Positions 52,106 to 63,495 of a DNA stretch of 64,000 nucleotides are shown piece after piece. This DNA is from Gaiella sp038230035 (GTDB lineage: Bacteria > Actinomycetota > Thermoleophilia > Gaiellales > Gaiellaceae). Numbering within the stretch: the first letter of the stretch is position 1; every line of letters starts with the position of its first letter. Made by a program: the position numbers and the translations under genes. Below the pieces are notes generated by a model. The model did no database searches. It saw only the letters and a list, made by a program, of their open reading frames with translations, and had not been told where the DNA came from. The stretch covers positions 1 to 64,000 of the forward strand of contig JBBRNX010000003.1 in NCBI GenBank assembly GCA_038230035.1, written 5' to 3'.

Positions 52106-52931
52106 CCGCTTCCTCGAGCCTGCTGGCTAGCTGGTCGAGGCCGAGACCTCGCGCCGTAACCGCCCCCGCAGCCCAATCCGGCTCATGGTCGACGACCTCG
52201 GGCAACGGAGCCGACGGATCGAACGTCGCGATGCGGCGGAACGAGAGAAGCGCCTCCTGCTCAGCCGAGAAGAGCCCGGCGGCGAACGCGCCTTCCAGCG
52301 AGCCGTGATCGCGGAGAATCACCGCCGCACGTTTCTCACCAACCCCACGCGCACCCGGGATCTTGTCCGACGGATCACCCCGCAACGCGATGAAGTCGGG
52401 CACCTGGCACGGCTCGACACCGTACCGTTCACGTACCTCGTGCGGCCCCACCCGCTTCAGCTCGCTCACCCCGCGAACGGGCTGGAGGATCGTGACGCGA
52501 TCGGTCGCGAGCTGGAACGCGTCGCGATCGGAGGTGGCAACAAGCGTCGCACCGCCACGCCCATTCTCCTGTCCCGCCGCCGCACCGAGGAAGTCGTCTG
52601 CTTCGTACCCGGCTTCCTTCCCGCACACGATTCCCGTCGCAGCGACAAGGTCGGGAAGAAGCTCCAACTGCTCGACGATCTCGTCGTCGAACTCACGGCC
52701 GGACTGGTAGCTCGGAAGTAGCTCGTGGCGATACGTCGGCACGAAGAGTGTGTCCCAACCAATGACGACCGCGCGGGGACGTTCTGCCTGCCAGAGCCGC
52801 AGCAGCATGGTGGTGAATCCCACGAGCGCGTTACCGGGTCGACCGTTCGAGCGGCGCACCGAATCGGGAATGCCGTGGTAGGCGCGGTGGGCAAACGAGT
52901 CGCCGTCGACGGCGAGGAGCGGCCGACTCAC
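52089..52931 (-). CDS. Stand-alone 5'-3' exonuclease/flap nuclease (PolI N-domain-like)
   Basis: 280 residues matching the 5' nuclease domain of DNA polymerase I without the polymerase. Acidic metal ligands are in LAVDGDSFAHRAYHG, YEADDFLGAA and ATSDRDAFQL, and the helix-hairpin-helix is GDPSDKIPGARGVGEKRA. It would remove primers or flaps in replication and repair. It converges on the regulator with a 17-bp overlap and overlaps plsC by 4 bp. Confidence 0.9.
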   Translation of the reverse strand: MSRPLLAVDGDSFAHRAYHGIPDSVRRSNGRPGNALVGFTTMLLRLWQAERPRAVVIGWDTLFVPTYRHELLPSYQSGREFDDEIVEQLELLPDLVAATGIVCGKEAGYEADDFLGAAAGQENGRGGATLVATSDRDAFQLATDRVTILQPVRGVSELKRVGPHEVRERYGVEPCQVPDFIALRGDPSDKIPGARGVGEKRAAVILRDHGSLEGAFAAGLFSAEQEALLSFRRIATFDPSAPLPEVVDHEPDWAAGAVTARGLGLDQLASRLEEAASREP

Positions 52932-53557
52932 GCGAGGGTGTCTTCGAGCGCGTAGATGGCGGCCATCAATCGATCGGTTGCCTCCTGCGCGACATCGGAG
53001 ACCGGCTGACCGCGAAGGTCGTCGATCCCCACCGGAGCCCCGTAGACGACGCGGAGCTTGGCAAAGTGCATCAATCGATCGGTGCCGGAGATCGCCGCAG
53101 GAACGAGCGGCACCCCGGCCGATAGTGCGATCCGTGCCGCGCCGGTATGCGCACGCGCCTCGCGTTTCTTCCTGAGGCCCTTCGCCCGACGCGTCCCCTC
53201 CGGGAACATCACGACGACATAGCCCTCCCGCGCCAACTGCTCCGCCGTCTCGATCGCCGTCGTATCCCGCTCGCCGCGGCGTACCTTGAAGCCACCGCCA
53301 CCCTTGATCAGCCAGCCGAGCGGCGGCCAGAAGAGCTCGGACTTCGCCATGAAGCGGAGAAAGCGGCGCGGATACAACGGCACCGCGAGCGGCCAGGGAT
53401 CGAAACTCGACGTGTGATTGGCCGACAGCACGAAGCCGCCGTCAGGCGGCAGCTGCTCCAGCCCCGTCGCTTTCAACCTGTAAGCGAGTCGCAGCAAAGG
53501 CCACGTCAAGCCGCCGATCGCAAGGTAGACAACGCTAGGCCGGGTCTGCGCGGACAC
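52928..53557 (-). CDS. 1-acyl-sn-glycerol-3-phosphate acyltransferase-like protein (PlsC family)
   Basis: Membrane-associated acyltransferase of 209 residues that makes phosphatidic acid or a related lipid. The H-x4-D motif is in SANHTSSFDPWP, the substrate motif in VVMFPEGTRRAKG, and the fourth block is VPLVPAAISGTDRL. One N-terminal amphipathic or membrane segment is present. It is divergent from topA across 81 bp. Confidence 0.9.
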   Translation of the reverse strand: MSAQTRPSVVYLAIGGLTWPLLRLAYRLKATGLEQLPPDGGFVLSANHTSSFDPWPLAVPLYPRRFLRFMAKSELFWPPLGWLIKGGGGFKVRRGERDTTAIETAEQLAREGYVVVMFPEGTRRAKGLRKKREARAHTGAARIALSAGVPLVPAAISGTDRLMHFAKLRVVYGAPVGIDDLRGQPVSDVAQEATDRLMAAIYALEDTLA

Positions 53558-53638
53558 GGCCCGTAGTATCCCGCCTCGACCCGGTTACCGGCAGTCCGCT
53601 TGAAGGAGACACAGAGCCTGACGCTAACGTAGGCGCCC

Positions 53639-56209
53639 GTGACCAGTCTCGTCATCGTCGAGTCCCCCGCCAAGGCGAAGACCATCGCCGGCTATCTCGG
53701 CGACGGCTACATCGTGGAATCGAGCATCGGGCACATCCGCGATCTGCCGACCCGGGCAGCCGACATCCCGCCCGAGATCAAGAAGGAGTCCTGGGGACGG
53801 ATGGCGGTCGACGTCGACAACGACTTCACGCCGTACTACGTCGTCGACCCGAACAAGAAGAACGTCGTGGCGGATCTCCGCAAGAAGCTGAAGGACGCAG
53901 ACGAGCTCCTGCTCGCGACAGACGAAGACCGCGAGGGCGAGGCGATCGCCTGGCATCTGTTCGAGGTGCTGAAGCCGAAGGTCCCAGTCCGCCGCATGGT
54001 GTTCCACGAGATCACGCGCGAGGCGATCCAACGAGCGCTCGGCGAGACAAGGGAGATCGACGCCCGTCTCGTCGACGCCCAGGAGACCCGTCGGATCCTC
54101 GACCGGCTCTACGGCTACGAGGTGTCACCCGTCCTCTGGAAGAAGGTGACGCAGGGGTTGTCGGCCGGTCGCGTGCAGTCGGTCGCCACGCGGCTCGTCG
54201 TCGAGCGCGAGCGCGAGCGGCGCGCGTTCGTCGCAGCCGGCTACTGGGATATCGAGGGGATGTTCGACCCAGGAACGTTCACCGCGAAGCTCGTCGGTCT
54301 CGACGGGAAGCGGGTCGCGCAGGGCCGCGACTTCGCGCAGGACGGGACGATGCGCAGCGACGACCTCGTACGGCTGGACGAGGACGACGCCCGAGGGCTC
54401 GCGACGCGCCTCGACGGAGCGCCATTCACGATTCGAACGGTCGAGGAGAAGCCCTACACGCGCCGACCCGCGCCGCCGTTCATGACCTCGACGCTGCAGC
54501 AGGAAGCGAGCCGAAAGCTCCGCTTCTCGGCGCAGACAACGATGCGCGTCGCCCAGCGGCTTTACGAGTCCGGCTACATCACATACATGCGCACCGACTC
54601 GACGACACTTTCAGAGTCGGCGCTCACCGCCGCGAGACGCCAGGCAACCGAGCTCTACGGGGCCGAGTTCGTCCCGAGCGCACCGCGACGCTACGAGCGG
54701 CGCGTGAAGAATGCACAGGAGGCGCACGAGGCAATCCGCCCCGCTGGTGACGAGTTCCGCACACCGCCACAAGTAGCCCGGGAGCTCGAGCGCGATCAGT
54801 TCGCGCTCTACGAGCTTATCTGGATGCGGACGGTTGCCTCACAGATGGAGGATGCGCGCGGCCAAACCGTCTCGCTGCGTCTTGGTGCAACCTCGAAGGC
54901 AGGCGAGGACGCCGAGTTCGGGGCGGCAGGCACCGTCATCACGTTCCGAGGCTTCCTCGCGGCCTATGAGGAGGGCCGCGACGAGGAGCTCGCGGACGGC
55001 GCCGACGACGAGCGGCGGCTACCGCCGCTCAAGCCGGGCGACGCCGTCGAGGCCCGATCACTCGAGCCACAAGGTCACGCGACGACCCCACCCGCCCGCT
55101 ACACCGAGGCGACGCTCGTGAAGGCACTCGAGGACCGCGGCATCGGCCGCCCGTCGACATACGCGTCGATTCTCAGCACGATCGTCGATCGCGGCTATGT
55201 CTTCAAGAAGGGTACGGCGCTCGTTCCCACCTTCCTCGCGTTCGCGGTGACGCAGTTGCTCGAGCGGCACTTCGCCCGACTCGTGGACTACGACTTCACA
55301 GCTCGACTGGAGGACGACCTCGACAGGATCGCCGCTGGTGACGAGCAACGGGTCGCCTGGCTGACGCGCTTCTACCGCGGCGACGCGGACGAGATGGGCC
55401 TCAAGACGCTGGTGACGGAGCACCTCGACGACATCGACCCGAAGGCAATCAGCTCAATCGAGATCGGCGACGGCATCGTCCTCCGCGTCGGCCGCTACGG
55501 GCCGTACCTGGTTCGGGGCGACGAGCGAGCCAACGTCCCGGACGACATCGCGCCCGACGAACTGACAGTGGAGGCGGCCCGTGCCCTCCTCGACAATCCG
55601 TCGGCCGATCGCGTCCTCGGCATCGATCCCGAAACCGGCCACGAGATCGCCGTTCGCACCGGGCGCTACGGCCCGTACGTCACCGAGGTCCTGCCCGAAG
55701 GCTCGACGGACAAGCCGCGAACCGCGTCGCTCTTCGCGTCGATGACGCCCGAATCCGCCACGTTCGAAGATGCGGTCCGGCTGCTCACGCTCCCGCGCCC
55801 CCTCGGCACAGGCGAGGACGGAGTCGAGGTCATCGCCCAAAACGGCCGTTACGGGCCGTACATCAAGCGCGGGACTGAGACACGGTCGCTCGAGGCCGAA
55901 GAGCAACTCTTCACCGTGACGCTCGACGAGGCGACGGCGCTGCTCGCCCAACCGAAAGTGCGTCGTGGGCGGGGCGACGCGGCGCCACGAGGGCCGCTGC
56001 GAGAGATCGGCGCCGACCCATCGAGCGGCAAGCCGCTGGTGGTTCGCGACGGCCGCTTCGGGCCGTACGTCACGGACGGCGAGACGAACGCCAGCCTGCG
56101 GCGCGGCGACGAGGTCGAGTCACTGACAATCGATCGTGCGGTCGAGCTTCTCGCCGAGCGTCGAGCCGCCGGACCGGCAAAGCGCTCCCGCAAACGCACG
56201 CGGGGTTGA
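53639..56209 (+). CDS. topA: DNA topoisomerase I
   Basis: Type IA enzyme that relaxes negative supercoils, 856 residues from a GTG. Toprim: LVIVESPAKAKTIAGYLG and DEDREGEAIAWHLFE. The catalytic Tyr is in GYITYMRTDSTTLSESAL. Other core motifs are LSAGRVQSVATRLVVERE and HEAIRPAGDEFRTP. The C-terminus lacks Cys4 zinc ribbons and instead has repeated GRYGPY/GRFGPY modules (near 55493, 55661, 55846, 56053), as in other actinobacteria, ending in a basic tail. Confidence 0.96.
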   Translation: MTSLVIVESPAKAKTIAGYLGDGYIVESSIGHIRDLPTRAADIPPEIKKESWGRMAVDVDNDFTPYYVVDPNKKNVVADLRKKLKDADELLLATDEDREGEAIAWHLFEVLKPKVPVRRMVFHEITREAIQRALGETREIDARLVDAQETRRILDRLYGYEVSPVLWKKVTQGLSAGRVQSVATRLVVERERERRAFVAAGYWDIEGMFDPGTFTAKLVGLDGKRVAQGRDFAQDGTMRSDDLVRLDEDDARGLATRLDGAPFTIRTVEEKPYTRRPAPPFMTSTLQQEASRKLRFSAQTTMRVAQRLYESGYITYMRTDSTTLSESALTAARRQATELYGAEFVPSAPRRYERRVKNAQEAHEAIRPAGDEFRTPPQVARELERDQFALYELIWMRTVASQMEDARGQTVSLRLGATSKAGEDAEFGAAGTVITFRGFLAAYEEGRDEELADGADDERRLPPLKPGDAVEARSLEPQGHATTPPARYTEATLVKALEDRGIGRPSTYASILSTIVDRGYVFKKGTALVPTFLAFAVTQLLERHFARLVDYDFTARLEDDLDRIAAGDEQRVAWLTRFYRGDADEMGLKTLVTEHLDDIDPKAISSIEIGDGIVLRVGRYGPYLVRGDERANVPDDIAPDELTVEAARALLDNPSADRVLGIDPETGHEIAVRTGRYGPYVTEVLPEGSTDKPRTASLFASMTPESATFEDAVRLLTLPRPLGTGEDGVEVIAQNGRYGPYIKRGTETRSLEAEEQLFTVTLDEATALLAQPKVRRGRGDAAPRGPLREIGADPSSGKPLVVRDGRFGPYVTDGETNASLRRGDEVESLTIDRAVELLAERRAAGPAKRSRKRTRG

Positions 56210-56506
56210 TCCCTCGCTTGGGTTCGGACTTCTAACAGGTCCCTAACCATCTCGACCGATACCCGTCGTATGATTCGGTGTGCCTTCCGGCACTAGTTGT
56301 GTGCGCCCGGCCAAACGACATTGCCAAACCGCGCAGCCCGGATCGCGGAATAATCAGTTGGGACGCACACGTTGACGAGTTTGTAACACACGATAAACGG
56401 TTAGACCCTGGTAGACGCAGGAAAATCGACGTAGACTGCGCAAAGATCGTTACACCTGATCGATGCGGCACCGCAACGATGCGCAGCGAAAGGACTGGCA
56501 CTTCCC
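56210..56506 (+). other. Leader region between topA and rpoD
   Basis: This 297-bp gap has a lower GC content than the flanking genes. It contains no convincing ORF. Possible promoter elements are TATGAT at 56269 and TTGACG (56372) with TAAACG 16 bp later. No terminator hairpin for topA was recognised. Confidence 0.4.
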
Positions 56507-57589
56507 TTGACGCAGAACCAGTTGATCGAATTGTTCGAATCTGACCAGACCAAGGCGCTCGTCGAGCGCTCGGAGGAGCGCGGCTTCATCGAGCCGGCTG
56601 AGTTCGAGGCATTCGTCCTCGAGCACGACCTCAACGATCAAGAGAGCGAGGCGCTTCAGCGCGAGCTCGAGACGATCGGACTCGAGGTTGGACAGCCGCA
56701 GCAGAAGGGCGAGGCCGCCGAGAAGGAGAAGGAAGTCGCGGAGAACGAGGTGTGGGCTGCCGAGGCACTGACCGGCGCCGCCGATTCGCTTCAACTCTTC
56801 CTCGCCGATGTCGGCCGCCACAAGCTGTTGACCGCCGCCGAAGAGGTGACGCTCGCCAAGCAGATCGAGCGCGGCGACCCTGTCGCGAAGCGCCGCATGA
56901 TCGAGTCGAACCTCCGACTCGTCGTGTCGATCGCAAAGGGCTACCGCGGTCTCGGGGTACCGTTCCTCGACCTGATTCAGGAGGGCACGCTCGGCCTGAA
57001 CCGCGCGGTCGAGAAGTTCGACTGGCGTCGCGGCTACAAGTTCTCGACCTACGCAACCTGGTGGATCCGCCAGTCGGTGCAGCGCGCCGTGGCGAATCAC
57101 GCTCGCACGATCCGGGTTCCCGTGCATGTCGTCGAGCGTCAGCAGAAACTGTCCCGGGCGGCACGCCGGCTCGAGGTCGAGCTCGGCCGTGAGGCGACCA
57201 AGCAGGAGCTCGCCGAAGCGACGGGGCTACCGCTGCAGCATGTCGACGAGGCTCTCGGCGCCGCCCACGCATCGGTCTCGCTCAACCAGACAGTTGGCGC
57301 GGACGACGAGGGCGAGCTTGGCGATCTGTTCGCAGACCGCGAAGCCGCTGACCCGTTCGACGAGGCCGAGGAGTCGCTCCGCCGGCAGGGTGTCCGCAAG
57401 GCGCTCGACGCTCTTCCCGAGCGCGAGCGGCGGATCCTGGAACTGCGATTCGGCTTCGAGGGTGAGCCGTGGACACTCGAAGCGATCGGCCACGAGCTCG
57501 ATCTCACGCGCGAGCGCGTCCGCCAGCTCGAGGGCCAAGCGCTCTCGCGGCTCGCGGCACTCCGTGAGCTCGCATCACTCGCCGCGTAG
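56507..57589 (+). CDS. rpoD: RNA polymerase principal-type sigma factor (sigma-70)
   Basis: 360 residues. Acidic N-terminal region 1.1-like segment, then region 1.2 (DSLQLFLADVGRHKLLTAAE), 2.1-2.4 (NLRLVVSIAKGYRGLGVPFL, DLIQEGTLGLNRAVEKFD, FSTYATWWIRQSVQRAV), 3 (RQQKLSRAARRLEVELGREA) and 4 (LPERERRILELRFG, LTRERVRQLEGQALSRL). The start is a TTG at 56507 with a poorly spaced AAAGGA, which suggests weak or controlled initiation. It is either the housekeeping sigma or a close principal-like paralogue. Confidence 0.94.
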   Translation: MTQNQLIELFESDQTKALVERSEERGFIEPAEFEAFVLEHDLNDQESEALQRELETIGLEVGQPQQKGEAAEKEKEVAENEVWAAEALTGAADSLQLFLADVGRHKLLTAAEEVTLAKQIERGDPVAKRRMIESNLRLVVSIAKGYRGLGVPFLDLIQEGTLGLNRAVEKFDWRRGYKFSTYATWWIRQSVQRAVANHARTIRVPVHVVERQQKLSRAARRLEVELGREATKQELAEATGLPLQHVDEALGAAHASVSLNQTVGADDEGELGDLFADREAADPFDEAEESLRRQGVRKALDALPERERRILELRFGFEGEPWTLEAIGHELDLTRERVRQLEGQALSRLAALRELASLAA

Positions 57590-57610
57590 TCGAACCACCA
57601 AGTAATTCGG

Positions 57611-57641
57611 ACGAAGGCCCTCGTGCATCGGGGGCCTTCGT
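57611..57641 (+). terminator. Terminator after rpoD
   Basis: ACGAAGGCCC and GGGCCTTCGT pair over 10 bp around an 11-nt loop, 21 bp after the rpoD stop. It is followed by CGTTCTC, a short T-rich run. Confidence 0.75.
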
Positions 57642-57733
57642 CGTTCTCAACCAGTTCTCAACTTTTCGCACCAGCCGCGGTCATAATGGTGAGCCTCGCG
57701 TGAACCGGCGGGCACTTCTGGGAAAGGAGCAGG

Positions 57734-59395
57734 ATGAGCAAGTTCTTGAGGGTGAGCTTCGTGCTCGCGATTGCAGCGCTCGTGACCGTGGCTGCTGCAC
57801 TAGGCGCGGTCGGACACAAGGCGGCAAGCGACACGCTCGTGTTCGGCGCGGCCTCCGACCCCGTCATCATCGACGGACCGCTCGTGTCGGACGGCGAGTC
57901 GCTGAGGGTAATCGACCAAATCTTCGAGGGCCTCGTAGGCCTTAAGCCCGGAACGACGGTGATCGTGCCGAAGCTCGCTGTCAGCTGGTCTGCAAGCAAG
58001 AGCGGACTGGCATGGACGTTCAAGCTGCGCCAGAACGTCAAGTTCCAGGACGGTACGCCGTTCAACGGACAGGCGGTCTGCGCGAACTTCGACCGCTGGT
58101 ACAGCTTCCCCGGCCCACTGCAGACCGATGCAGTGACCTACTACTGGAACACCGTCTTCGGCGGCTTCAAGCATCCGGCCCAAGGGAGCCCCGGGCCCGA
58201 CAAGAGCCTGTACAAGGGCTGCAAGGTCGTTGGGAAGTACTCGGCCAGGATCATCCTGAGCCGTCGCTCGTCGTCGTTCCTCGGCGCGCTCGCGCTGACC
58301 AACTTCGGCATGGCGAGCCCGACCGCTCTCAAGAAATACCAGGCGGATGCCGGAACGGTCGACTCGGACGGTGTCTTCCATCCGACTGGGACATTCGGCA
58401 CGAAGAATCCGATCGGGACGGGTCCGTACATGCTCAAGTCGTGGAAGGTCGGTGACAAGCTCGAGATCGACGCCAACCCCACGTATTGGGGGCCAAAGGC
58501 CAAGCTGAAGCGGATCATCTTCCGCGCCATCCCAGACAACGCCGCGCGATTGCAGGCGCTGCAGACGGGCGAGATCCAGGGCTACGACCTCGTCGCTCCG
58601 CAGGACATCGCGACGGTCAAGAACAGCTCGAAGCTCAAGACGCTCGACCGGCCGGCCTTCAACGTCGGCTACGTCGGCATGAACCAGTCAATTCCGCCAA
58701 TGAACAACATCCTCGTCCGCCAGGCTGTTGCCTACGGTCTCGACCGGAAGTCGGTCGTCGACTCCTTCTACGCGGGACGCGGCCAGGTCGCGGATCAGTT
58801 CCTGCCACCGCTCGTCGTGGGCTTCGCGAAGAAGGGTGTCCCGCAATACACGTACAACCCGGCAAAGTCGATCGCATTGCTCAAGCAGGCCGGGCTCACG
58901 CCGCCGGTGAAGATCGACTTCTGGTATCCGACGAGCGTCTCACGGCCATACATGCCGGATCCCTCGCGGAACTTCCAGGCGTTCTCGGCCAGCCTCTCAA
59001 AGGCCGGGTTCGAGGTCGTGCCGCACAGCGCTCCGTGGCGACCTGACTATCTCGGAGCCACACAATCGGGTAAGGCGCAGGTCTTCCTTCTCGGGTGGAC
59101 TGGGGACTTCGGCGATCCCGCCAACTTCCTCAACGTCCATTTCGGCGCGAAGAGTGACCTGTTCGGGTTTGACAACCCGAAGCTGTTCGCTCTCCTAACC
59201 CAGGCGGACTCGGAGACGGATATCGAGAAGCGCACCGCGCTCTACCAGCAGGCGAGCATCGACGTGATGAAGTTCCTGCCGGTGGTGCCGTACGTCCACT
59301 CCAAGCCGGCCCTCGCGTTCCAGAAGAACGTCCGGGGCTATGTCCCGAGCCCAGTGTCGCTCGAGTCCTTCGCGACGGTCTCGTACAGCAACTAG
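57734..59395 (+). CDS. ABC transporter substrate-binding protein, family 5, copy 2
   Basis: Peptide-type solute receptor of 553 residues. The ATG at 57734 follows GGGAAAGGAGC. A signal peptide (FVLAIAALVTVAAALGAVG) precedes the mature start near HKAASDTLVFG, and no lipobox Cys is seen. Family blocks: WTFKLRQNVKFQDGTPFNG, GTGPYMLKSWK and QAVAYGLDRKSVVDSFY. It leads a complete five-gene importer operon with both ATPases separate. Ligand unknown. Confidence 0.93.
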   Translation: MSKFLRVSFVLAIAALVTVAAALGAVGHKAASDTLVFGAASDPVIIDGPLVSDGESLRVIDQIFEGLVGLKPGTTVIVPKLAVSWSASKSGLAWTFKLRQNVKFQDGTPFNGQAVCANFDRWYSFPGPLQTDAVTYYWNTVFGGFKHPAQGSPGPDKSLYKGCKVVGKYSARIILSRRSSSFLGALALTNFGMASPTALKKYQADAGTVDSDGVFHPTGTFGTKNPIGTGPYMLKSWKVGDKLEIDANPTYWGPKAKLKRIIFRAIPDNAARLQALQTGEIQGYDLVAPQDIATVKNSSKLKTLDRPAFNVGYVGMNQSIPPMNNILVRQAVAYGLDRKSVVDSFYAGRGQVADQFLPPLVVGFAKKGVPQYTYNPAKSIALLKQAGLTPPVKIDFWYPTSVSRPYMPDPSRNFQAFSASLSKAGFEVVPHSAPWRPDYLGATQSGKAQVFLLGWTGDFGDPANFLNVHFGAKSDLFGFDNPKLFALLTQADSETDIEKRTALYQQASIDVMKFLPVVPYVHSKPALAFQKNVRGYVPSPVSLESFATVSYSN

Positions 59396-59438
59396 AGGTG
59401 ATGTGAGAAGCAGCCGGCGGATGACGAACGCGAACTAG

Positions 59439-60443
59439 ATGCTCCGTTTCATCGTCCGCCGGCTGCTGTTGCTGGTCCCCATCCTGATCGGACTCTCGAT
59501 CCTGATCTTCCTGTGGATCCGCGCTCTGCCGGGAAGTCCTGCCCAGGCGCTCCTCGGCGAGCGGGCTACGCCCGCAGCAATCGTCCAAATCCGACATCAG
59601 TACGGGCTCGACAAGCCGCTCTACGTGCAGTACCTGCGGTACGTCGACACGACTGTCCACGGCAATTTCGGGACGAGCATCGTCTCGCGCCGACCGGTGA
59701 CCACTGAGTTACGCGAGCGGTTTCCTGCCACGGTCGAGCTCAGCGTCGCCGCGATGCTGTTCGCGATCATGTTCGGCATCCCGCTTGGATTCCTCGCGGC
59801 GAAACGATACGGCACCGTCTTCGACCACGCCAGCCTCGTCGGCTCGCTGATCGGCGTCTCGACCCCGATCTTCTTCCTCGCCCTGATCCTGAAGTACGTC
59901 TTCGCCGTAAGGCTCGGCTGGTTACCGAGCATCGGCCGTCAAGACGTTCTCCTGGACACACCGCACCCGACGAACTTCTACGTTCTCGACGGAATCGTCA
60001 CTGGCCACTGGGTCGCTGCCTGGGACGCGGTTAAGCACCTCATCCTGCCGGCCCTTGCCCTCGGCTCGATCCCGCTCGCGATCATCGCGCGAATCACACG
60101 CGCTGCGGCGCTCGATGTTCAGAACGAGGACTACGTCCGCACAGCTCGGGCGAAGGGCCTTCCACCACACACGGTCGACTCACGGCACATCTTTCGGAAC
60201 GCGATGTTGCCCGTTTCGACGATCATCGGTCTCCAGACTGGCCTGCTGCTTTCCGGCGCAGTGCTCACCGAGACCGTATTCGCGCTCCCGGGAATCGGGT
60301 CGTGGCTCGCGAACGCGATCTTCAACCGCGACTACCCCGTGATTCAAGGGGGGATCCTGTTCACCGCGCTCGTGTTCGTCACGGTGAACCTGCTGGTGGA
60401 CATCTCCTACGGCATCATCAACCCGCGTATTCGCCTCTCATGA
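59439..60443 (+). CDS. ABC transporter permease, DppB type, copy 2
   Basis: 334-residue permease with six helices. N-terminus MLRFIVRRLLLLVPILIGLS, periplasmic DTTVHGNFGTSIVSRRPV, and the EAA loop DYVRTARAKGLPPHTVDSRH. It is 43 bp after the binding protein and overlaps the DppC gene by 4 bp. Confidence 0.93.
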   Translation: MLRFIVRRLLLLVPILIGLSILIFLWIRALPGSPAQALLGERATPAAIVQIRHQYGLDKPLYVQYLRYVDTTVHGNFGTSIVSRRPVTTELRERFPATVELSVAAMLFAIMFGIPLGFLAAKRYGTVFDHASLVGSLIGVSTPIFFLALILKYVFAVRLGWLPSIGRQDVLLDTPHPTNFYVLDGIVTGHWVAAWDAVKHLILPALALGSIPLAIIARITRAAALDVQNEDYVRTARAKGLPPHTVDSRHIFRNAMLPVSTIIGLQTGLLLSGAVLTETVFALPGIGSWLANAIFNRDYPVIQGGILFTALVFVTVNLLVDISYGIINPRIRLS

Positions 60444-61345
60444 GCGTCGCGCACATCGAGCTCGTCGAGTTGGACGAAGCCAGCGGAGGACTTTGGAGCG
60501 AGGCATGGCGCCGGCTCCGTAGGAACCCCGGAGCGATCGTTGGCTTCGGGTTCGTCGCACTCTTCGTCTTCGTCGGGATCTTCGCGCCGTTGATCTCACC
60601 CCACTCGCCTCTCGATCAGAATCTCGCGCTCATAGCCAAAGGATGCTGCCCCGGCCCCTCGGTGCACCACCTGTTCGGCATCGACGACCTGGGGCGCGAT
60701 GAGTTCTCGCGGGTGCTCTACGGGGCGCGCTCCTCGCTCATCATCGGAGTCGTGGCGGTTGCCGTCGCGCTCTCCGCTGGCCTTGTCATCGGCGGAGTTG
60801 CCGGCTACGTCGGCGGCATCATCGACTCGGCGCTGATGCGGATGATGGACGTAATGCTCGCGATCCCTGGGCTGCTGTTCGCGATCGGCATCGTGGCGAT
60901 GCTCGGGCCGTCCCTCCTGCACATCATGATCGCGATCGGCGTAACCAACATCCCGATCTTCGCTCGACTGCTCAGAGGGTCGATCCTTGCCCAGCGCGAG
61001 AACGACTTCGTGCTCGCCGCCCGCTCGGTTGGCGTTCCGCGCCACTCGATCTTGGTCTCGCACATCCTTCCGAACGCGATCTCCCCGGTCATCGTCCAGG
61101 GCACGCTCGCTCTGGCGACGGCGATCATCGACGTCGCCGGCTTGAGCTTCCTAGGCCTTGGCGATCCCAACCCCGCCCGGCCGGAGTGGGGCCAGATGCT
61201 GACGAACTCGAACGCCTATCTACAGAATGCACCGTTCCTGGCCATCATTCCGGGACTTGCGATCGTCGTCTCCGCGCTCGGCTTCAACCTGATCGGCGAC
61301 GCTCTGAGGGAAGCGCTCGATCCGAAGCTGCGAGGCCGGGATTGA
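60440..61345 (+). CDS. ABC transporter permease, DppC type, copy 2
   Basis: 301-residue permease. OppC_N helix near residue 32, then HLFGIDDLGRDEFSRVLYGA, the EAA loop DFVLAARSVGVPRHSILVSH, and GLSFLGLGDPNPARPEWGQM. ATGA overlap with DppB and TTGA overlap with the first ATPase. Confidence 0.93.
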   Translation: MSVAHIELVELDEASGGLWSEAWRRLRRNPGAIVGFGFVALFVFVGIFAPLISPHSPLDQNLALIAKGCCPGPSVHHLFGIDDLGRDEFSRVLYGARSSLIIGVVAVAVALSAGLVIGGVAGYVGGIIDSALMRMMDVMLAIPGLLFAIGIVAMLGPSLLHIMIAIGVTNIPIFARLLRGSILAQRENDFVLAARSVGVPRHSILVSHILPNAISPVIVQGTLALATAIIDVAGLSFLGLGDPNPARPEWGQMLTNSNAYLQNAPFLAIIPGLAIVVSALGFNLIGDALREALDPKLRGRD

Positions 61346-62348
61346 CCGATCTCCTCACGGTCGAGAACCTCAGCGTCGAGTTCTGGACGAGCCGCGGAAC
61401 CGTGCACGCGGTCAACGGGATCAGCTTCTCGATCAAGGCCGGCGAGACGCTCGGGATCGTCGGAGAGTCGGGCTGCGGCAAGAGCGTGACCGCACTCGCG
61501 TTGATGGGCATCCTGCCGCGTGCGGCGCGGATCCCGAGTGGAACGGTCACGCTTGACGGTCGCGACCTCCTCGGCCAGTCCGAGCGCGAATGGCAGCACG
61601 TCCGCGGGAAGGACGTTGCAATGATCTTCCAGGATCCGATGACGAGCTTGAATCCTGTGCTCACCGTCGGCCGACAGCTGCGCGAGTCCATCCAGGCTCA
61701 TCTTTCTGTCGACAAGAAAGAGTCGACGGAGCGGGCGGCCGAGCTCCTCGATCGCGTGGGCATCCCGAGCGCAAAGGCGCGACTACGCGACTATCCGCAT
61801 CAGTTTTCAGGAGGAATGAGGCAGCGCGCGATGATCGCGATGGCCCTCGCCTGCGAGCCGAAGCTGCTGATCGCCGACGAGCCCACGACAGCGCTTGACG
61901 TCACGATCCAGGCGCAGATCCTCGATCTGCTGCGCGATCTCGTCACCGAACGCGGCACGGCGTTGATGCTGATCACACACGACCTCGGCGTGGTCGCAGG
62001 AACATGTGAACGCGTGAACGTGATGTACGCGGGCACGTTGGTGGAGACCGGGACAGCCGAAGAGCTCTTTACGACCCCGCGTCACCCGTACACGCTGGGC
62101 CTCTTGCAGAGCATCCCGCGGCTTGACACGGGCCGGAAGCAGAAGCTCCATCCCATCGCCGGCGCTCCACGGAACATGCTCAGCGCACCCAGCTCCTGTC
62201 CGTTCGCACCACGCTGCCCCTACCGGCTCGAGCGCTGCACGACGGAGCTACCCCGTCTCGAGACCGCGAGGTCAGGCCGACGGCTCGCCTGCTTCAATCC
62301 TGCACCGGCCGACGAATGGCGGCGAACACGCCTCGGAGGCTCGGCGGC

Positions 62349-62352
<4 letters not shown>
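61342..62352 (+). CDS. ABC transporter ATPase, OppD/DppD type
   Basis: 336 residues from a TTG that overlaps the DppC stop. Walker A GESGCGKSV, Q-loop FQDPMTSLNPVL, signature FSGGMRQR, Walker B LLIADEPTTALD, switch His in ITHDLGVV. The C-terminal oligopeptide-type extension ends with CPFAPRCPYRLERC, a cysteine cluster like those linked to an Fe-S site in this family. The unusual TTG start relies on coupling to the upstream gene. Confidence 0.92.
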
Positions 62353-63392
<1,040 letters not shown>

Positions 63393-63495
63393 GGCACACC
63401 GAAGGCACCTGCGGGTCGATCGGAAGGTGGCAATCCCTAGTTCGGGTTAACTCACCACGCTAAAGCGGCTGTCCGAGAAGGCCGATACGGGAAGC

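Noticed and set aside
56278..56544. 88-residue open frame before rpoD
   Set aside because: Overlaps the rpoD start, poor composition, and lies in the AT-richer leader.
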